A stretch of 64,000 nt of DNA from Polynucleobacter sp. AP-Ainpum-60-G11. GTDB taxonomy: Bacteria > Pseudomonadota > Gammaproteobacteria > Burkholderiales > Burkholderiaceae. The notes below the pieces were generated by a model. It did no database searches and was not told where the DNA came from. It saw only the letters and a program-made list of their open reading frames with translations. Positions 10,978-23,925 of the stretch are shown here, piece after piece. Position 1 is the first letter of the stretch, and every line of letters begins with the position of its first letter. The DNA lies in the NCBI RefSeq assembly GCF_018688375.1, contig NZ_CP061318.1, forward strand, positions 1 to 64,000, written 5' to 3'. The position numbers were made by a program, and so were the translations under genes.

Positions 10978-10993
10978 CACAAAATGCTATGAT
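10965..10993 (+). promoter_or_regulatory. probable mnmG promoter overlapping parS
   Basis: TTCACG (10965-10970, 4/6 to -35) and TATGAT (10988-10993, 5/6 to -10) are separated by exactly 17 bases, 24 bases upstream of the mnmG start. The -35 hexamer lies within the parS palindrome. Confidence 0.55.
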
Positions 10994-11016
10994 CATCGCC
11001 CTATCTGAGGCAAATC

Positions 11017-12942
11017 ATGCGCTATTCAAAGAACTTTGATGTCATTGTGGTTGGCGGCGGTCACGCTGGAACTGAGGCCGCCCTTGCGGCTGCGCGCATG
11101 GGATGTGATACCCTACTCATAACTCATAGTATTGAGAATTTGGGTGCCATGAGCTGCAATCCCTCGATTGGCGGTATTGGTAAAGGCCATTTAGTTAAAG
11201 AGATTGATGCGATGGGCGGCGCCATGGCAGCCGCTACAGACGAGGCCGGCATCCAATTTAGGATCCTCAATTCAAGCAAAGGCCCTGCCGTTCGGGCAAC
11301 CCGTGCACAAGGTGATCGTGTTTTATATAAAGCGGCGATTCGTCGTCGCCTAGAAAACCAACAAAATCTGACTCTTTTCCAGGCGGCTGTAGATGATCTT
11401 TTGGTTCAGGGTGATGTAGTCCAAGGCGTAGTGACGCAAATGGGCTTAAAGTTTATGGCCAAGAAGGTGGTCTTAACGGCCGGCACTTTCTTGGATGGCA
11501 AGATTCACGTGGGCTTAAATAACTATGCTGGTGGTCGTGCTGGCGACCCGGCAGCGGTTTCATTGTCGGCTAGATTAAAGGAGCTGAAGCTTCCTCAGGG
11601 AAGATTAAAGACTGGCACCCCACCACGTATTGATGGGCGAACCATTGATTTCTCGGTGATGTTGGAGCAGCCGGGGGATTTAGACCCTGTACCTGTTTTC
11701 TCCTACCTGGGTCGACCAGAGCAACACCCAAAGCAAGTCCCCTGCTGGATTTCTCATACGAATGAGCAAACGCATGACATTATCCGTGGCGGTCTAGACC
11801 GCTCCCCAATGTACACGGGGGTTATTGAGGGGGTTGGTCCGCGCTACTGCCCTTCTATCGAAGATAAGATCCATCGTTTTGCTTCTAGAAATAGTCACCA
11901 GATATTCTTGGAGCCAGAGGGGTTAACAACGAACGAGTTTTACCCCAATGGAATTTCTACGAGCCTGCCATTTGATATTCAGTGGGGTTTGGTGCGGAGT
12001 ATTCGGGGTTTGGAGTCTGCGGTAATTGTCCGTCCCGGCTATGCCATTGAGTATGACTTCTTTGACCCGCGCCATTTGCGCCATAGTCTGGAGACCAAGG
12101 CAATTGCTGGCCTCTACTTTGCAGGTCAAATTAACGGCACAACGGGTTATGAAGAGGCTGCCGCACAGGGCATGCTCGCTGGAATCAATGCTGGCTTGGC
12201 AGCACAAGGCAAGGAGCCTTGGCTCCCCAAGCGGAGTGAGTCCTATATTGGCGTTTTGGTGGACGACCTCATTACCTTGGGTGTTCAAGAGCCATACCGT
12301 ATGTTTACTAGCCGCGCCGAGTACCGCTTGAGCTTACGTGAAGACAATGCTGATTTGCGCTTAACCACTATTGGACGAGAGCTTGGTTTGGTGGACGATT
12401 ACCGTTGGAATACGTTTTGCAGGAAGCAAGAAGCTGTTTCACGTGAAACATCCCGTCTGCAAGATATTTGGATTGGCCCAAAGCATGTGTCAGCCAAGGC
12501 CGTTTCTGAGCTTTTGGGGCAAGACTTATCGCATGAGTGTAGTTTGGCCGACTTATTGAGGCGTCCCGGCATTACTTATGAGGCGGTTACTTGTCTAGCA
12601 GATGGCCTTTGGTCCCCTGGGACGCTTGATGATGATTTGGGCCTGGCGCAACAAATCAGCGACCAAGTTGAAATTTCGATTAAATATCAAGGCTATATCG
12701 ATAGGCAGGCTGTTGAAATTGCTCGGCAAGAGCATAACGAGAGCTTTCCTTTGTCGGAGTCTTTGGACTACGCCCAGGTTCTGGGTTTGTCGAAAGAGGT
12801 GCAGCAAAAGCTCAATTTACATAAACCTGGCACCCTTGGCCAGGCTGGAAGAATTTCTGGAGTGACGCCCGCAGCCCTCTCCTTGCTTTTGGTCCACCTT
12901 AAAAAGGGCTTAGGTCGCACCCAAGAAGAGACCCATGACTAA
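11017..12942 (+). CDS. mnmG: tRNA uridine-5-carboxymethylaminomethyl modification enzyme, FAD subunit
   Basis: MnmG (GidA) works with MnmE to place the (carboxymethyl)aminomethyl group on the wobble uridine of several tRNAs, using FAD, NADH and methylenetetrahydrofolate. The 641-residue protein has the FAD-binding GGGHAGTE at 13-20, [14 protein letters not shown] in the conserved N-terminal region, [14 protein letters not shown] and [13 protein letters not shown]. Length is normal. The ATG at 11017 lies 24 bases after the probable -10. It overlaps the rsmG start by 8 bases. The coding region contains a perfect parS site at 12435-12450, encoding the fragment around LFHVKH in another frame and AVSRETS in the real one. 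Confidence 0.97.
   Translation: MRYSKNFDVIVVGGGHAGTEAALAAARMGCDTLLITHSIENLGAMSCNPSIGGIGKGHLVKEIDAMGGAMAAATDEAGIQFRILNSSKGPAVRATRAQGDRVLYKAAIRRRLENQQNLTLFQAAVDDLLVQGDVVQGVVTQMGLKFMAKKVVLTAGTFLDGKIHVGLNNYAGGRAGDPAAVSLSARLKELKLPQGRLKTGTPPRIDGRTIDFSVMLEQPGDLDPVPVFSYLGRPEQHPKQVPCWISHTNEQTHDIIRGGLDRSPMYTGVIEGVGPRYCPSIEDKIHRFASRNSHQIFLEPEGLTTNEFYPNGISTSLPFDIQWGLVRSIRGLESAVIVRPGYAIEYDFFDPRHLRHSLETKAIAGLYFAGQINGTTGYEEAAAQGMLAGINAGLAAQGKEPWLPKRSESYIGVLVDDLITLGVQEPYRMFTSRAEYRLSLREDNADLRLTTIGRELGLVDDYRWNTFCRKQEAVSRETSRLQDIWIGPKHVSAKAVSELLGQDLSHECSLADLLRRPGITYEAVTCLADGLWSPGTLDDDLGLAQQISDQVEISIKYQGYIDRQAVEIARQEHNESFPLSESLDYAQVLGLSKEVQQKLNLHKPGTLGQAGRISGVTPAALSLLLVHLKKGLGRTQEETHD
12435..12450. promoter_or_regulatory. 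parS: perfect parS site within mnmG
   Basis: TGTTTCACGTGAAACA is a 16/16 match to the parS consensus, inside the mnmG coding sequence and about 1.2 kb upstream of parA. It is the strongest ParB-binding candidate in the window and would be a nucleation point for ParB spreading near the origin. Confidence 0.95.
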
Positions 12943-13597
12943 CGATTTAGTTTCTTTGGGGATTGAGGATTTAGGTTTGAATCTCAGCCCTGCCAATATT
13001 GCTGATTTGGAGCTCTTTTTGCAAGAAATGGGTCGTTGGAACCAGGTGCATAATTTGACTGCAATTGAGGGCGAAAAGAACTCAGTTCGTTTGCATCTTA
13101 TTGATTCTATTACAGTTTTACCATTAATGCGCCAATTTCTGGATATACAAAATCTCAAAATTGCAGATCTGGGGTCGGGCGGCGGTTTGCCGGCAATCCC
13201 CATCGCTATTTTGCAGTCCGATTGGCATGTGACCTTGATTGAAGCAATACGCAAAAAAACAGCTTTTTTGCAGCATGTGCGCGGCAAGTTGGGCTTAAAG
13301 AATATTCAAGTTCTAAGTGAGCGCGTCGAAGCAGTGGCTAAATCACAGCCCGGACAGTTTGATGCTGTAATTTCTAGGGCGTTTACTAATCTTGCCCATT
13401 TTTTGGAGCTTTCCTTGCCCCTTCTTAAGCCTAGCGGCCTGGTATTCGCAATGAAGGCAAGGCGCGCTGATGAAGAGCTGAAAGACGTGTGCATGGATGA
13501 CTGGCGATTAGTCGCCGATGAGCCTTTGCAGATCCCAAACTTAGCGGTGGAGCGACGGCTTTTGGTTTTATCCCCCGTGAGAAAATCACCCCTTTAA
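12935..13597 (+). CDS. rsmG: 16S rRNA (guanine527-N7)-methyltransferase
   Basis: RsmG (GidB) methylates G527 of 16S rRNA with AdoMet; its loss gives low-level streptomycin resistance in many bacteria. The 220-residue protein has the Rossmann AdoMet site [15 protein letters not shown] at about 80-94, preceded by the family motif [11 protein letters not shown] and HLIDSI. The ATG at 12935 overlaps the mnmG end by 8 bases, so translation is likely coupled. The mnmG-rsmG-parA-parB order is widely conserved near origins. Confidence 0.95.
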   Translation: MTNDLVSLGIEDLGLNLSPANIADLELFLQEMGRWNQVHNLTAIEGEKNSVRLHLIDSITVLPLMRQFLDIQNLKIADLGSGGGLPAIPIAILQSDWHVTLIEAIRKKTAFLQHVRGKLGLKNIQVLSERVEAVAKSQPGQFDAVISRAFTNLAHFLELSLPLLKPSGLVFAMKARRADEELKDVCMDDWRLVADEPLQIPNLAVERRLLVLSPVRKSPL

Positions 13598-13621
13598 AGC
13601 ACGATCCTATTAAGAAAAATT

Positions 13622-14392
13622 ATGGCCAAAATATTTTGTATCGCTAATCAAAAAGGTGGGGTTGGAAAGACCACCACTGCAGTTAATTTGGCCGCTGGTT
13701 TGGCTGGGCATCGGCAGCGTGTTTTGTTGGTGGATTTAGATCCACAAGGCAACGCCACAATGGGGTCTGGAATTGAAAAAGCAGATCTCAATAGCACGGT
13801 GTACCAAGTGCTAATTGGCCTCTCAACAGTAAAAGAATCGGCTGTACTTTGTGAGAGTTCTGGCTACGATGTGTTGCCAGCAAACCGCGACTTAGCTGGC
13901 GCAGAAATTGAATTGGTAGATTTAGATTCTCGCGAACAACGCTTAAAAGATGCGCTTGCGCTTGTAGCAAATGACTACGATTTTATTTTGATTGATTGTC
14001 CTCCTGCGCTCTCTTTATTAACGCTCAATGGATTGTGTGCGGCGAATGGTGTAATCGTGCCAATGCAGTGTGAATATTTTGCATTAGAAGGTTTATCAGA
14101 TTTAGTGAACACCATCAAACAAGTGCATGCGAATTTGAATCCTGATTTGGTCATCATTGGTCTATTGCGAGTGATGTTTGATGCGCGCATGACATTGCAA
14201 CAACAAGTTTCTGATCAGTTGCTCGAGCACTTCGGTGACAAAGTGTTTAAAAGCATTATTCCCCGTAACGTCCGTCTTGCCGAAGCCCCGTCCTATGGGC
14301 TTCCTGGGGTGGCGTTTGATAAGTCATCTCGTGGAGCCAAAGCCTATTTGGAGTTTGGCGCCGAGATGATTGAGCGCATTAAGCAAATGTAA
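13622..14392 (+). CDS. parA: chromosome partitioning ATPase ParA
   Basis: ParA is a DNA-binding ATPase whose gradient on the nucleoid pulls ParB-parS complexes and so segregates the origin. The 256-residue protein shows the deviant Walker A KGGVGKTT at 11-18, with the signature lysine K11, the Walker A' region LLVDLDPQGN and the Walker B FILIDCPP. It lacks an N-terminal helix-turn-helix, as in chromosomal (Soj-type) members. It starts 24 bases after rsmG and ends 23 bases before parB. Confidence 0.96.
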   Translation: MAKIFCIANQKGGVGKTTTAVNLAAGLAGHRQRVLLVDLDPQGNATMGSGIEKADLNSTVYQVLIGLSTVKESAVLCESSGYDVLPANRDLAGAEIELVDLDSREQRLKDALALVANDYDFILIDCPPALSLLTLNGLCAANGVIVPMQCEYFALEGLSDLVNTIKQVHANLNPDLVIIGLLRVMFDARMTLQQQVSDQLLEHFGDKVFKSIIPRNVRLAEAPSYGLPGVAFDKSSRGAKAYLEFGAEMIERIKQM

Positions 14393-14415
14393 AACCTAGG
14401 AACAATAAAAATATT

Positions 14416-15303
14416 ATGGTTGTAATTAAGAAAAAAGGATTGGGCCGTGGCCTAGAGGCATTGCTCGGTGACAAGGCGCAAAAAGAAACCACAGCTGAGA
14501 TTAATCGTTTGCCATTGACTGCTTTGCAAGCTGGCAAATATCAACCACGTCAGAAAATGGAAGTGGGCGCATTGCAGGAGTTAGCGGATAGTATTCGCGA
14601 GCAAGGTGTGATGCAGCCACTGCTAGTGCGCCTGGTTTCTCCTGGTAAATATGAAATTATTGCCGGTGAACGTCGCTTCCGTGCAGCAACATTAGCCGGC
14701 TTAAAAGAGGTGCCGGTTTTGGTTTCTGGTGCCAATGATCAAGCTGCTGCAGCTATGGCCTTGGTCGAGAATATGCAGCGCGAAGACTTAAATCCGCTGG
14801 AAGAATCTCAGGGTCTCGCAAGGTTAATTGAAGAGTTTGGTTTTACGCATGAGCAGGCGGCAAAAGCGGTGGGTAAATCACGCAGTGCTGTAACTAATTT
14901 ATTGCGCTTAAATCAACTGGCAAAACCAGTGCAAGCCATGCTTTTAGCGGGCGATATTGATATGGGTCACGCCCGCGCTTTATTGCCTTTGCCTGGAGCA
15001 AGTCAGGTAGCTTTGGCGCAAAGAATTGCTGCTCAAGGACTGTCGGTGCGAGAGGCTGAAAGAATGTCGACTGCCCTGGCGCTTGCCGGAGGTCAAATTG
15101 GGGACAAAAAAGCCAAAACCCAGGCTGAAGCAGGTGCGCCAAGCCGGGATCCGGATATGCGCCGTTTGACCCAAGAAATTGCTGATTTGATAGGCTTAAA
15201 TGCAGAATTTAAGTTCAAAGGCAAAGGCGGAGAGCTCAGGATTCGGTTCAGCCAATTTGATGAGTTGGATTCTTTGTTGAAAAAGCTGGGCGTTGAGGCT
15301 TAA
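14416..15303 (+). CDS. parB: chromosome partitioning protein ParB
   Basis: ParB is a CTP-dependent clamp that loads at parS, spreads along DNA and activates ParA. The 295-residue protein starts [13 protein letters not shown], typical of chromosomal ParB, has the CTP-binding GERRFRA box at 84-90 and the [13 protein letters not shown] motif, then a helix-turn-helix around [19 protein letters not shown] and a C-terminal dimerisation domain. Its probable binding sites are at 10962-10977 and 12435-12450. It is the last gene before the ATP synthase promoter. Confidence 0.96.
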   Translation: MVVIKKKGLGRGLEALLGDKAQKETTAEINRLPLTALQAGKYQPRQKMEVGALQELADSIREQGVMQPLLVRLVSPGKYEIIAGERRFRAATLAGLKEVPVLVSGANDQAAAAMALVENMQREDLNPLEESQGLARLIEEFGFTHEQAAKAVGKSRSAVTNLLRLNQLAKPVQAMLLAGDIDMGHARALLPLPGASQVALAQRIAAQGLSVREAERMSTALALAGGQIGDKKAKTQAEAGAPSRDPDMRRLTQEIADLIGLNAEFKFKGKGGELRIRFSQFDELDSLLKKLGVEA

Positions 15304-15330
15304 AAGTCTCTAAAAATGACCCTAAAACAT

Positions 15331-15359
15331 TTGACCTATTGCAGTGCACACATTAAACT
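15331..15359 (+). promoter_or_regulatory. probable promoter of the ATP synthase operon
   Basis: TTGACC (15331-15336, 5/6) and TAAACT (15354-15359, 4/6) are spaced by 17 bases in the gap between parB and atpI. The predicted transcription start falls very near the TTG start proposed for atpI. Confidence 0.55.
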
Positions 15360-15371
15360 CACGGGGCTAAA

Positions 15372-15866
15372 TTGATTCCTCAAAAAAATCAATTTTCTGA
15401 GGCAAATGGCTGGGATGAGCCCGAAGAAGAGGTCTATCGGGTTTTAAGTAAAGAGGAAATGGCTGCATTGCAAGCAAGCAATGCAGTTAAACACCCCCCA
15501 CTGTCGCCCTGGAGAATTTTGGCTGCGCAAGTGGCCGTTACCGTGCTCAGCATGGTGATTTGGTCAATTTTTGGGGAGCCGGTAGGGGTAAGCCTTTATA
15601 CTCAGTCGGCCTTTTTAGGTGGTTTAATAAGCGTCTTGCCGTCAGCCTTGTTTTTATCCAGGCTTGAGATGGCTAAAAAGACGAAAATATTGAACCCAGG
15701 GAATTATTTGGCGGCATTGGTTTCAGGCGAATTTATCAAAATCGTCGTGACATTGATGCTGTTTATAGGGATTGCGTATTGGGTCCCGGGGGTGCTTTGG
15801 GTCCCATTGTTGGTGACTTATGTGCTTGCCCTCAAGTGTGTGTGGCTGGCGTGGTTGTGGCGCTAA
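15372..15866 (+). CDS. atpI: ATP synthase subunit I (AtpI-like)
   Basis: AtpI is a small membrane protein encoded ahead of most F-type ATPase operons and thought to help assemble the c-ring. The 164-residue frame has an acidic cytoplasmic N-terminus and about four hydrophobic segments starting near residue 48. The frame opens with a TTG at 15372, GGGG being about 7 bases upstream. An ATG at 15459 would give a shorter protein beginning MAALQAS and still keep every membrane segment, so the start is uncertain. The assignment rests largely on position immediately before atpB and on the membrane profile. Confidence 0.8.
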   Translation: MIPQKNQFSEANGWDEPEEEVYRVLSKEEMAALQASNAVKHPPLSPWRILAAQVAVTVLSMVIWSIFGEPVGVSLYTQSAFLGGLISVLPSALFLSRLEMAKKTKILNPGNYLAALVSGEFIKIVVTLMLFIGIAYWVPGVLWVPLLVTYVLALKCVWLAWLWR

Positions 15867-15902
15867 TAGTAATAAATGAGATTGAACCAAAGGACTAGTT
15901 AA

Positions 15903-16781
<879 letters not shown>

Positions 16782-16796
16782 GATTTTTATTTTTAA

Positions 16797-17093
<297 letters not shown>

Positions 17094-17156
17094 TTGTTTT
17101 GGCGTGGATGACCACCGGGTCATCCAACCGTTCTCAACAATACTGAAAGGAATATC

Positions 17157-17627
17157 GTGAATCTGAACGCGACCCTATTCGCGCAAATGATCGTTTTCTT
17201 CGTCTTATGGTGGGTTGTTGCACGCTTTGTGTGGCCACCGCTGGTTAAGGCGTTAGATGAGCGTTCAAGCAAAATTGCTGACGGCTTAGCTGCTGCCGAG
17301 CGCGGTAAAGAAGCGCTCGCTTTAGCAAGTAATGAAGCAGAGCAAGAATTAAATAAAGCACGCCAAGAAGGCGTGCAGCGTGTTGCAGAAGCAGAAAAAC
17401 GTGCACAAATGTCCGCTGAAGAAATTCGCGTCAATGCACAAGCTGAAGCAGCCCGCATTATTTCTCAAGCTAAGCAAGATGCAGACCAGCAAGTTACTCG
17501 AGCACGTGAAGTATTGCGCGCTGAAGTCGCTGTGTTGGCTGTTAAAGGTGCCGAGCAAATTTTGCGTCGTGAAGTTGATGCAAAGGCCCACGGCACATTG
17601 CTAGATCAACTAAAGGCAGAACTTTGA
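17157..17627 (+). CDS. atpF: F1Fo ATP synthase subunit b
   Basis: Subunit b is the peripheral stalk that links the membrane part to F1. The 156-residue protein has one N-terminal membrane helix (about 5-28) and a long charged, alanine-rich coiled coil. The start is a GTG at 17157 with GAAAGGAA upstream; the first residues [13 protein letters not shown] fit the family N-terminus. It ends 1 base before atpH. Confidence 0.96.
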   Translation: MNLNATLFAQMIVFFVLWWVVARFVWPPLVKALDERSSKIADGLAAAERGKEALALASNEAEQELNKARQEGVQRVAEAEKRAQMSAEEIRVNAQAEAARIISQAKQDADQQVTRAREVLRAEVAVLAVKGAEQILRREVDAKAHGTLLDQLKAEL

Positions 17628-17628
17628 T

Positions 17629-18165
17629 ATGGCTGAATTAGCCACGATTGCACGCCCTTATGCTGAAGCGCTTTTTCAAAGCGCTAAGCCTGCTGAGCTT
17701 GCTACTTGTTTAGAGCAGTTAAATGAATTGGCGCAGCTTGCTGCATTGCCAGAAGTTGCTGCTTTATCAAACAACCCTAAAGTATCTGCAGATGATTTAA
17801 GCAAATTGCTTTCTGGCATGGTGAAGACAAAGCTAGACGGCAAAATGGCAAGTTTTTTAAGCCTTGTAAATCAAAACCATCGCTTATCTGCTATTCCTGA
17901 AATTGCGCGTCAATTTGAGGCAATGAAGAATCAGAGTGAAGGTGCAGCAGAAGTAATGATTACTAGCGCATTCCCATTAGAGGGTTCCGCGCTGAAAGAT
18001 TTGTTGTCAAGTTTGAAGAAGCGCTTTGGGGGTAAAGAATTGCGCCCAACTATTCAAGTAGATCCTGCGTTGATTGGCGGAGTTCGCATTCAAGTCGGTG
18101 ATGAAGTATTGGATAGTTCAGTTAAGGCACAGTTAGCTCAAATGCAAGCAAGTCTTGGCGCATAA
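17629..18165 (+). CDS. atpH: F1Fo ATP synthase subunit delta
   Basis: Delta caps the F1 hexamer and joins it to the b stalk. The 178-residue protein starts MAELATIARPYAEALF, the typical family N-terminus, and ends with the GGVRIQVGDEVLDSSVKAQL region conserved in bacterial delta subunits. It is nearly contiguous with atpF. Confidence 0.96.
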   Translation: MAELATIARPYAEALFQSAKPAELATCLEQLNELAQLAALPEVAALSNNPKVSADDLSKLLSGMVKTKLDGKMASFLSLVNQNHRLSAIPEIARQFEAMKNQSEGAAEVMITSAFPLEGSALKDLLSSLKKRFGGKELRPTIQVDPALIGGVRIQVGDEVLDSSVKAQLAQMQASLGA

Positions 18166-18210
18166 GTTATCCCTATTAAGAACATACGAAATAAGACCCA
18201 GGAGTAAGTA

Positions 18211-19752
18211 ATGCAACTCAACCCTTCCGAGATCAGTGAACTGATCAAAAGCCGAATTAGCGAAATGGGTGTTGATTCCCAACTTCGCAACGAAGGCACT
18301 GTAATTTCAGTGACCGACGGTATTTGCCGCGTACATGGCTTGTCTGGTGTTATGCAGGGCGAAATGTTGGAATTCCCTAACAACACAATTGGCCTCGCAT
18401 TGAACCTTGAGCGTGATTCAGTTGGTGCTGTGGTGTTGGGTGAGTACACCCACATTAAAGAAGGTGATCCAGTTAAATGTACTGGCCGTATTTTGGAAGT
18501 TCCAGTTGGCCCAGAGTTGCTCGGTCGCGTTGTAAACGCACTCGGTCAGCCGATTGATGGCAAAGGCCCAATCAATACTAAGTTAACAGACTTTATCGAA
18601 AAAGTTGCTCCGGGCGTTATCGCTCGTCAATCCGTTAGCCAACCAGTTCAAACTGGTTTGAAGGCGATTGATGCGATGGTTCCAATCGGCCGCGGTCAGC
18701 GCGAGTTGATCATTGGCGACCGTCAAACAGGTAAGACAGCAGTTGCGGTTGACGCGATCATTAACCAAAAAGGTAAAGGCGTTTATTGCGTTTACGTTGC
18801 GATTGGTCAAAAAGCTTCTACTATTGCTAACGTTGTTCGCAAGCTCACAGAGCTTGGCGCAATGGAATACACCGTGGTTGTAGCAGCGAGTGCTTCTGAG
18901 TCTGCAGCGATGCAGTACCTCTCAGCATACGCAGGTTGCACAATGGGCGAATACTTCCGTGACCGTGGTGAAGATGCATTGATCGTTTATGACGACTTAA
19001 CAAAACAAGCTGTTGCATACCGCCAGATTTCTTTGCTCTTGCGTCGCCCACCAGGCCGCGAAGCTTATCCTGGCGATGTGTTCTATCTCCACTCACGTTT
19101 GCTGGAGCGCGCAGCTCGCGTAAGCGCTGACTACGTTGAGAAATTTACAAATGGTTCAGTAAAAGGTAAGACAGGTTCATTGACTGCATTGCCAATTATT
19201 GAAACTCAAGCAGGTGACGTTTCTGCATTCGTTCCAACCAACGTGATTTCGATTACTGACGGCCAGATCTTCTTGGAAACCGACTTGTTTAATGCGGGCG
19301 TACGTCCTGCGATTAATGCTGGTATTTCAGTATCACGTGTTGGTGGCGCAGCTCAAACTAAAGTCATTAAGAAATTGTCTGGCGGTATTCGTACCGACTT
19401 AGCGCAGTATCGTGAATTGGCAGCGTTTGCTCAGTTCGCTTCTGACCTTGACGAAGCAACCCGTAAGCAGTTAGAGCGCGGCCGTCGTGTTACAGAATTG
19501 TGTAAGCAAGCTCAGTACAAGCCTTTGCAGGTTTGGGAAATGGCTGCGTCACTCTATGCTGTTAACAATGGCTACTTTGATGACCTCGAAGTGAAGAACG
19601 TATTGCCATTCGAAAAAGGTTTGCAAGATCACTTGAAATCTAAATATGCGGATTTAATTGGCCGTATTGAAGAGACTAAAGATTTGAGCAAAGATGACGA
19701 AGCTGCTTTGCGTGCTGCAATTGAGGATTACAAGCGTTCAGCCTCTTTCTAA
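18211..19752 (+). CDS. atpA: F1Fo ATP synthase subunit alpha
   Basis: Alpha is the regulatory nucleotide-binding subunit of the F1 hexamer. The 513-residue protein has the P-loop GDRQTGKT near 169-176, the [11 protein letters not shown] segment, and the signature [13 protein letters not shown]. Length is the standard one for proteobacteria. A CAGGAG site precedes the ATG at 18211. Confidence 0.98.
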   Translation: MQLNPSEISELIKSRISEMGVDSQLRNEGTVISVTDGICRVHGLSGVMQGEMLEFPNNTIGLALNLERDSVGAVVLGEYTHIKEGDPVKCTGRILEVPVGPELLGRVVNALGQPIDGKGPINTKLTDFIEKVAPGVIARQSVSQPVQTGLKAIDAMVPIGRGQRELIIGDRQTGKTAVAVDAIINQKGKGVYCVYVAIGQKASTIANVVRKLTELGAMEYTVVVAASASESAAMQYLSAYAGCTMGEYFRDRGEDALIVYDDLTKQAVAYRQISLLLRRPPGREAYPGDVFYLHSRLLERAARVSADYVEKFTNGSVKGKTGSLTALPIIETQAGDVSAFVPTNVISITDGQIFLETDLFNAGVRPAINAGISVSRVGGAAQTKVIKKLSGGIRTDLAQYRELAAFAQFASDLDEATRKQLERGRRVTELCKQAQYKPLQVWEMAASLYAVNNGYFDDLEVKNVLPFEKGLQDHLKSKYADLIGRIEETKDLSKDDEAALRAAIEDYKRSASF

Positions 19753-19769
19753 GAGGGCTCGCATAAATC

Positions 19770-20639
19770 ATGGCAAGCACAAAAGAGATACGATCTAAGA
19801 TCAAGAGCGTGCAAAACACGCGCAAGATCACGAAGGCAATGGAAATGGTCGCCGCATCCAAGATGCGCCGCGCCCAAGAGCGCATGCGTAATGCGCGTCC
19901 ATATGCTGAAAAAATTCGTGAGATTGTTGCCAATCTTTCCAAAGCAAATCCTGAGTTCCGCCCTGCTTACATGGCAACTCGCGAAGTGAAGAAAATTGGC
20001 ACGATATTGGTTACAACAGACAAAGGTTTATGCGGTGGTTTAAATACCAACGTACTGCGTTTGATTGCAAACCAAGTGCGCGATATGGAAGGCAGCAACA
20101 TTGGCATTGAATACACTGCCATTGGTTCTAAAGGCCTCCAGTTTTTAAATCGCTCAAAAGCAAAACTGATTTCTCAAACAATTCAAATTGGCGATACGCC
20201 ACATATGGATGTTTTGATTGGCGCAATTACTGCCCAATTGGAAGCGTTTGAGCGCGGCGAAATTGATGCCGTTTACTTGGCATATACCCGCTTTGTAAAC
20301 GCAATGAAACAAGAGCCTGTTTTAGAAAAACTCTTGCCTTTGGAGTCGGCTGCATTAACTCCAGAAGAGAAGGCGGGAAATTCTTGGGATTACATCTACG
20401 AACCAGATGCAGAGTCCATTTTGAATGGCCTGCTCAAGCGCTATGTAGAAGCAATGATTTATCAAGCGGTTGCTGAGAATATGGCTTCAGAGCAATCTGC
20501 GCGAATGGTCTCTATGAAGGCCGCTTCAGATAATGCGAAGAATGTAATCGGCGAATTGCAATTGGAATACAACAAAACACGACAGGCTGCTATTACAAAA
20601 GAGTTGTCAGAGATTGTTGGCGGAGCGGCTGCTGTTTAA
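19770..20639 (+). CDS. atpG: F1Fo ATP synthase subunit gamma
   Basis: Gamma is the central rotor shaft. The 289-residue protein starts [19 protein letters not shown] and has the conserved [15 protein letters not shown] near the N-terminus and a C-terminal helix ending around [16 protein letters not shown]. Both ends form the antiparallel coiled coil inside the alpha/beta ring. It lies 17 bases after atpA. Confidence 0.97.
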   Translation: MASTKEIRSKIKSVQNTRKITKAMEMVAASKMRRAQERMRNARPYAEKIREIVANLSKANPEFRPAYMATREVKKIGTILVTTDKGLCGGLNTNVLRLIANQVRDMEGSNIGIEYTAIGSKGLQFLNRSKAKLISQTIQIGDTPHMDVLIGAITAQLEAFERGEIDAVYLAYTRFVNAMKQEPVLEKLLPLESAALTPEEKAGNSWDYIYEPDAESILNGLLKRYVEAMIYQAVAENMASEQSARMVSMKAASDNAKNVIGELQLEYNKTRQAAITKELSEIVGGAAAV

Positions 20640-20679
20640 GCGGTCAGCGTTTAGGAATACGAAAGAATTCAGGAATTAA

Positions 20680-22095
<1,416 letters not shown>

Positions 22096-22116
22096 TCGAA
22101 CTCATCTAGGGAAATT

Positions 22117-22533
22117 ATGTCAACCATACGCGTCGATGTAGTAAGTTCTGAGCAATCTATTTTCAGCGGTGAAGCCAAGTTTGTTGCGCTTCCCGGTGAG
22201 AATGGTGAGCTCGGTATTTTGCGCGGCCACACACCTTTGATTACACGTATTCGTCCAGGTTCAGTTCGTATTGAAAAAGCTGATGGTGATGAAGAGTTTG
22301 TATTCGTAGCAGGTGGCTATTTAGAAGTGCAGCCTGACCATGTCACCGTACTAGCAGATACCGCTATTCGTGGACATGACCTTGATGAAGCTAAAGCTAA
22401 CGAAGCTAAGAAACGCGCTGAGGAAGCAATGCAAAATCGTGGTACTGACTTTGATATGGCTTTAGCTCAATCAGAATTTGCAATGGCGGCAGCACAGCTT
22501 GCGGCAATTGCACGTTTCCGTCGTAAAAAGTAA
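22117..22533 (+). CDS. atpC: F1Fo ATP synthase subunit epsilon
   Basis: Epsilon binds gamma at the c-ring and can inhibit ATP hydrolysis through its C-terminal helices. The 138-residue protein has the N-terminal beta sandwich, with [19 protein letters not shown], and a two-helix C-terminal domain rich in alanine and lysine. It is the last gene of the operon and lies 15 bases before hemE. Confidence 0.96.
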   Translation: MSTIRVDVVSSEQSIFSGEAKFVALPGENGELGILRGHTPLITRIRPGSVRIEKADGDEEFVFVAGGYLEVQPDHVTVLADTAIRGHDLDEAKANEAKKRAEEAMQNRGTDFDMALAQSEFAMAAAQLAAIARFRRKK

Positions 22534-22548
22534 GAGCCGGCCATCTCC

Positions 22549-23661
22549 TTGTTGTTAAATGACCGGTTTTTAAAAGCCTGCTTGGGCGAAGCGGTTGATC
22601 AAACACCGCTTTGGCTCATGCGCCAAGCGGGTCGCTACCTTCCAGAATATAACGCTACTCGAGCTAGGGCTGGTAGTTTTTTGGGGCTCGCAAAGAATCC
22701 TGCATATGCTACCGAGGTAACGCTCCAACCCTTGGATCGTTACCCATTAGACGCAGCAATCTTATTTTCAGATATTTTGACCATCCCCGATGCAATGGGC
22801 TTGGGTTTGAAATTTACTGCTGGCGAGGGGCCTAGTTTTGATAATCCCCTTCGTACAGAAGAGGCGGTGAAAAAATTACGCGTTGCGGATATGGATCAGC
22901 TCAAATATGTTTTTGATGCTGTGTCTGAAATTCGTAAAGCACTTATTCAAGATGGTAAGCAACGCGTTCCATTGATTGGCTTCTCCGGAAGCCCATGGAC
23001 ATTAGCTTGCTACATGATTGATGGTTCTGGCTCTGATGATTTCCGTCATGCCAAGACGATGATGTTTAGTCGCCCAGATTTACTAGAACATATTCTGGAG
23101 ATAAACGTACAGTCAGTAGCCGCATATTTGATTGAGCAGGTAAACGCTGGCGCGCAAGCGTTGATGATTTTTGACACCTGGGGAGGACTGCTTCCCGACG
23201 GCTGGTATCAACGCATGTCTTTGGCAGCAATGCAAAAAGTAATTGCACTATTGCCGCGTGAGCATGGGGGCCGCAAGATCCCAATCATTATGTTTACTAA
23301 AGGCGGCGGGATTTGGTTGAATGACATGGCGCAAATTGGCGCGGATGTAATTGCAATCGACTGGACTATGCGTTTAAGTCGTGCCCGTAAGCAGCTGTTG
23401 GATATTAAAAAGCCTCTGGCACTGCAGGGTAATTTAGACCCGCTGATTTTGTTTTCAGAGCCAAAGCAAATCTCGGCCGCTGCCGATTTGCTTTTGACTG
23501 ATTTGGCAGGCGCCCCCGCACTAAAACAGGGCTTGCATTCTCTGGATGGCCACATCTTTAATCTTGGTCATGGTATCAATCAATTTACCCCACCAGAAAG
23601 CGTAGCTGCACTTTCTGAGACGGTGATATCTAGGTCAAAAGCCCTGCGAGCACAGCAATAA
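22549..23661 (+). CDS. hemE: uroporphyrinogen decarboxylase
   Basis: HemE removes four carboxyl groups from uroporphyrinogen III to give coproporphyrinogen III in haem synthesis. The 370-residue protein shows the active-site segment [14 protein letters not shown] near the N-terminus and [13 protein letters not shown] in the middle, with the conserved LQGNLDP later. The start is TTG at 22549, or the next codon, also TTG, at 22552; no ATG fits before the conserved RFLKAC segment. It follows atpC by 15 bases, so it may be partly cotranscribed with the ATP synthase operon. Confidence 0.96.
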   Translation: MLLNDRFLKACLGEAVDQTPLWLMRQAGRYLPEYNATRARAGSFLGLAKNPAYATEVTLQPLDRYPLDAAILFSDILTIPDAMGLGLKFTAGEGPSFDNPLRTEEAVKKLRVADMDQLKYVFDAVSEIRKALIQDGKQRVPLIGFSGSPWTLACYMIDGSGSDDFRHAKTMMFSRPDLLEHILEINVQSVAAYLIEQVNAGAQALMIFDTWGGLLPDGWYQRMSLAAMQKVIALLPREHGGRKIPIIMFTKGGGIWLNDMAQIGADVIAIDWTMRLSRARKQLLDIKKPLALQGNLDPLILFSEPKQISAAADLLLTDLAGAPALKQGLHSLDGHIFNLGHGINQFTPPESVAALSETVISRSKALRAQQ

Positions 23662-23925
23662 ACACAAGTAATTGCTAACTTAGCCAAATATTTTGGTAAA
23701 AGTTATGCACAGAAATGTGCAAAATAAAAAATACAGTGAGATTCGTAAGAATTATGAACTTTCACCTTTAGTAATCGATATAAGCCTTTGATTTATATAA
23801 TAGATTATTAAATTACCACTTTTCTATTCAAAAGAACAGTCCGATAGAATGACTATAGAAATATAAAAAAGCCAATGATATCCACAGACTTATCCACAGG
23901 GTAAGACAGAAAAATTCAATAAATA
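23662..23925. other. AT-rich gap with a small DnaA-box group, hemE-priA
   Basis: This 264-bp gap is clearly AT-rich, with a stretch at about 23788-23815 composed almost only of A and T and containing TATAAT at 23796-23801. It carries a perfect DnaA box TTATCCACA at 23890-23898, a one-mismatch box ATATCCACA at 23878-23886 in the same orientation with 12-base periodicity, and another one-mismatch box TTATGCACA at 23703-23711. The pair ends 27 bases before the priA ATG. It may hold the priA promoter, and DnaA binding there is plausible. Confidence 0.55.
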
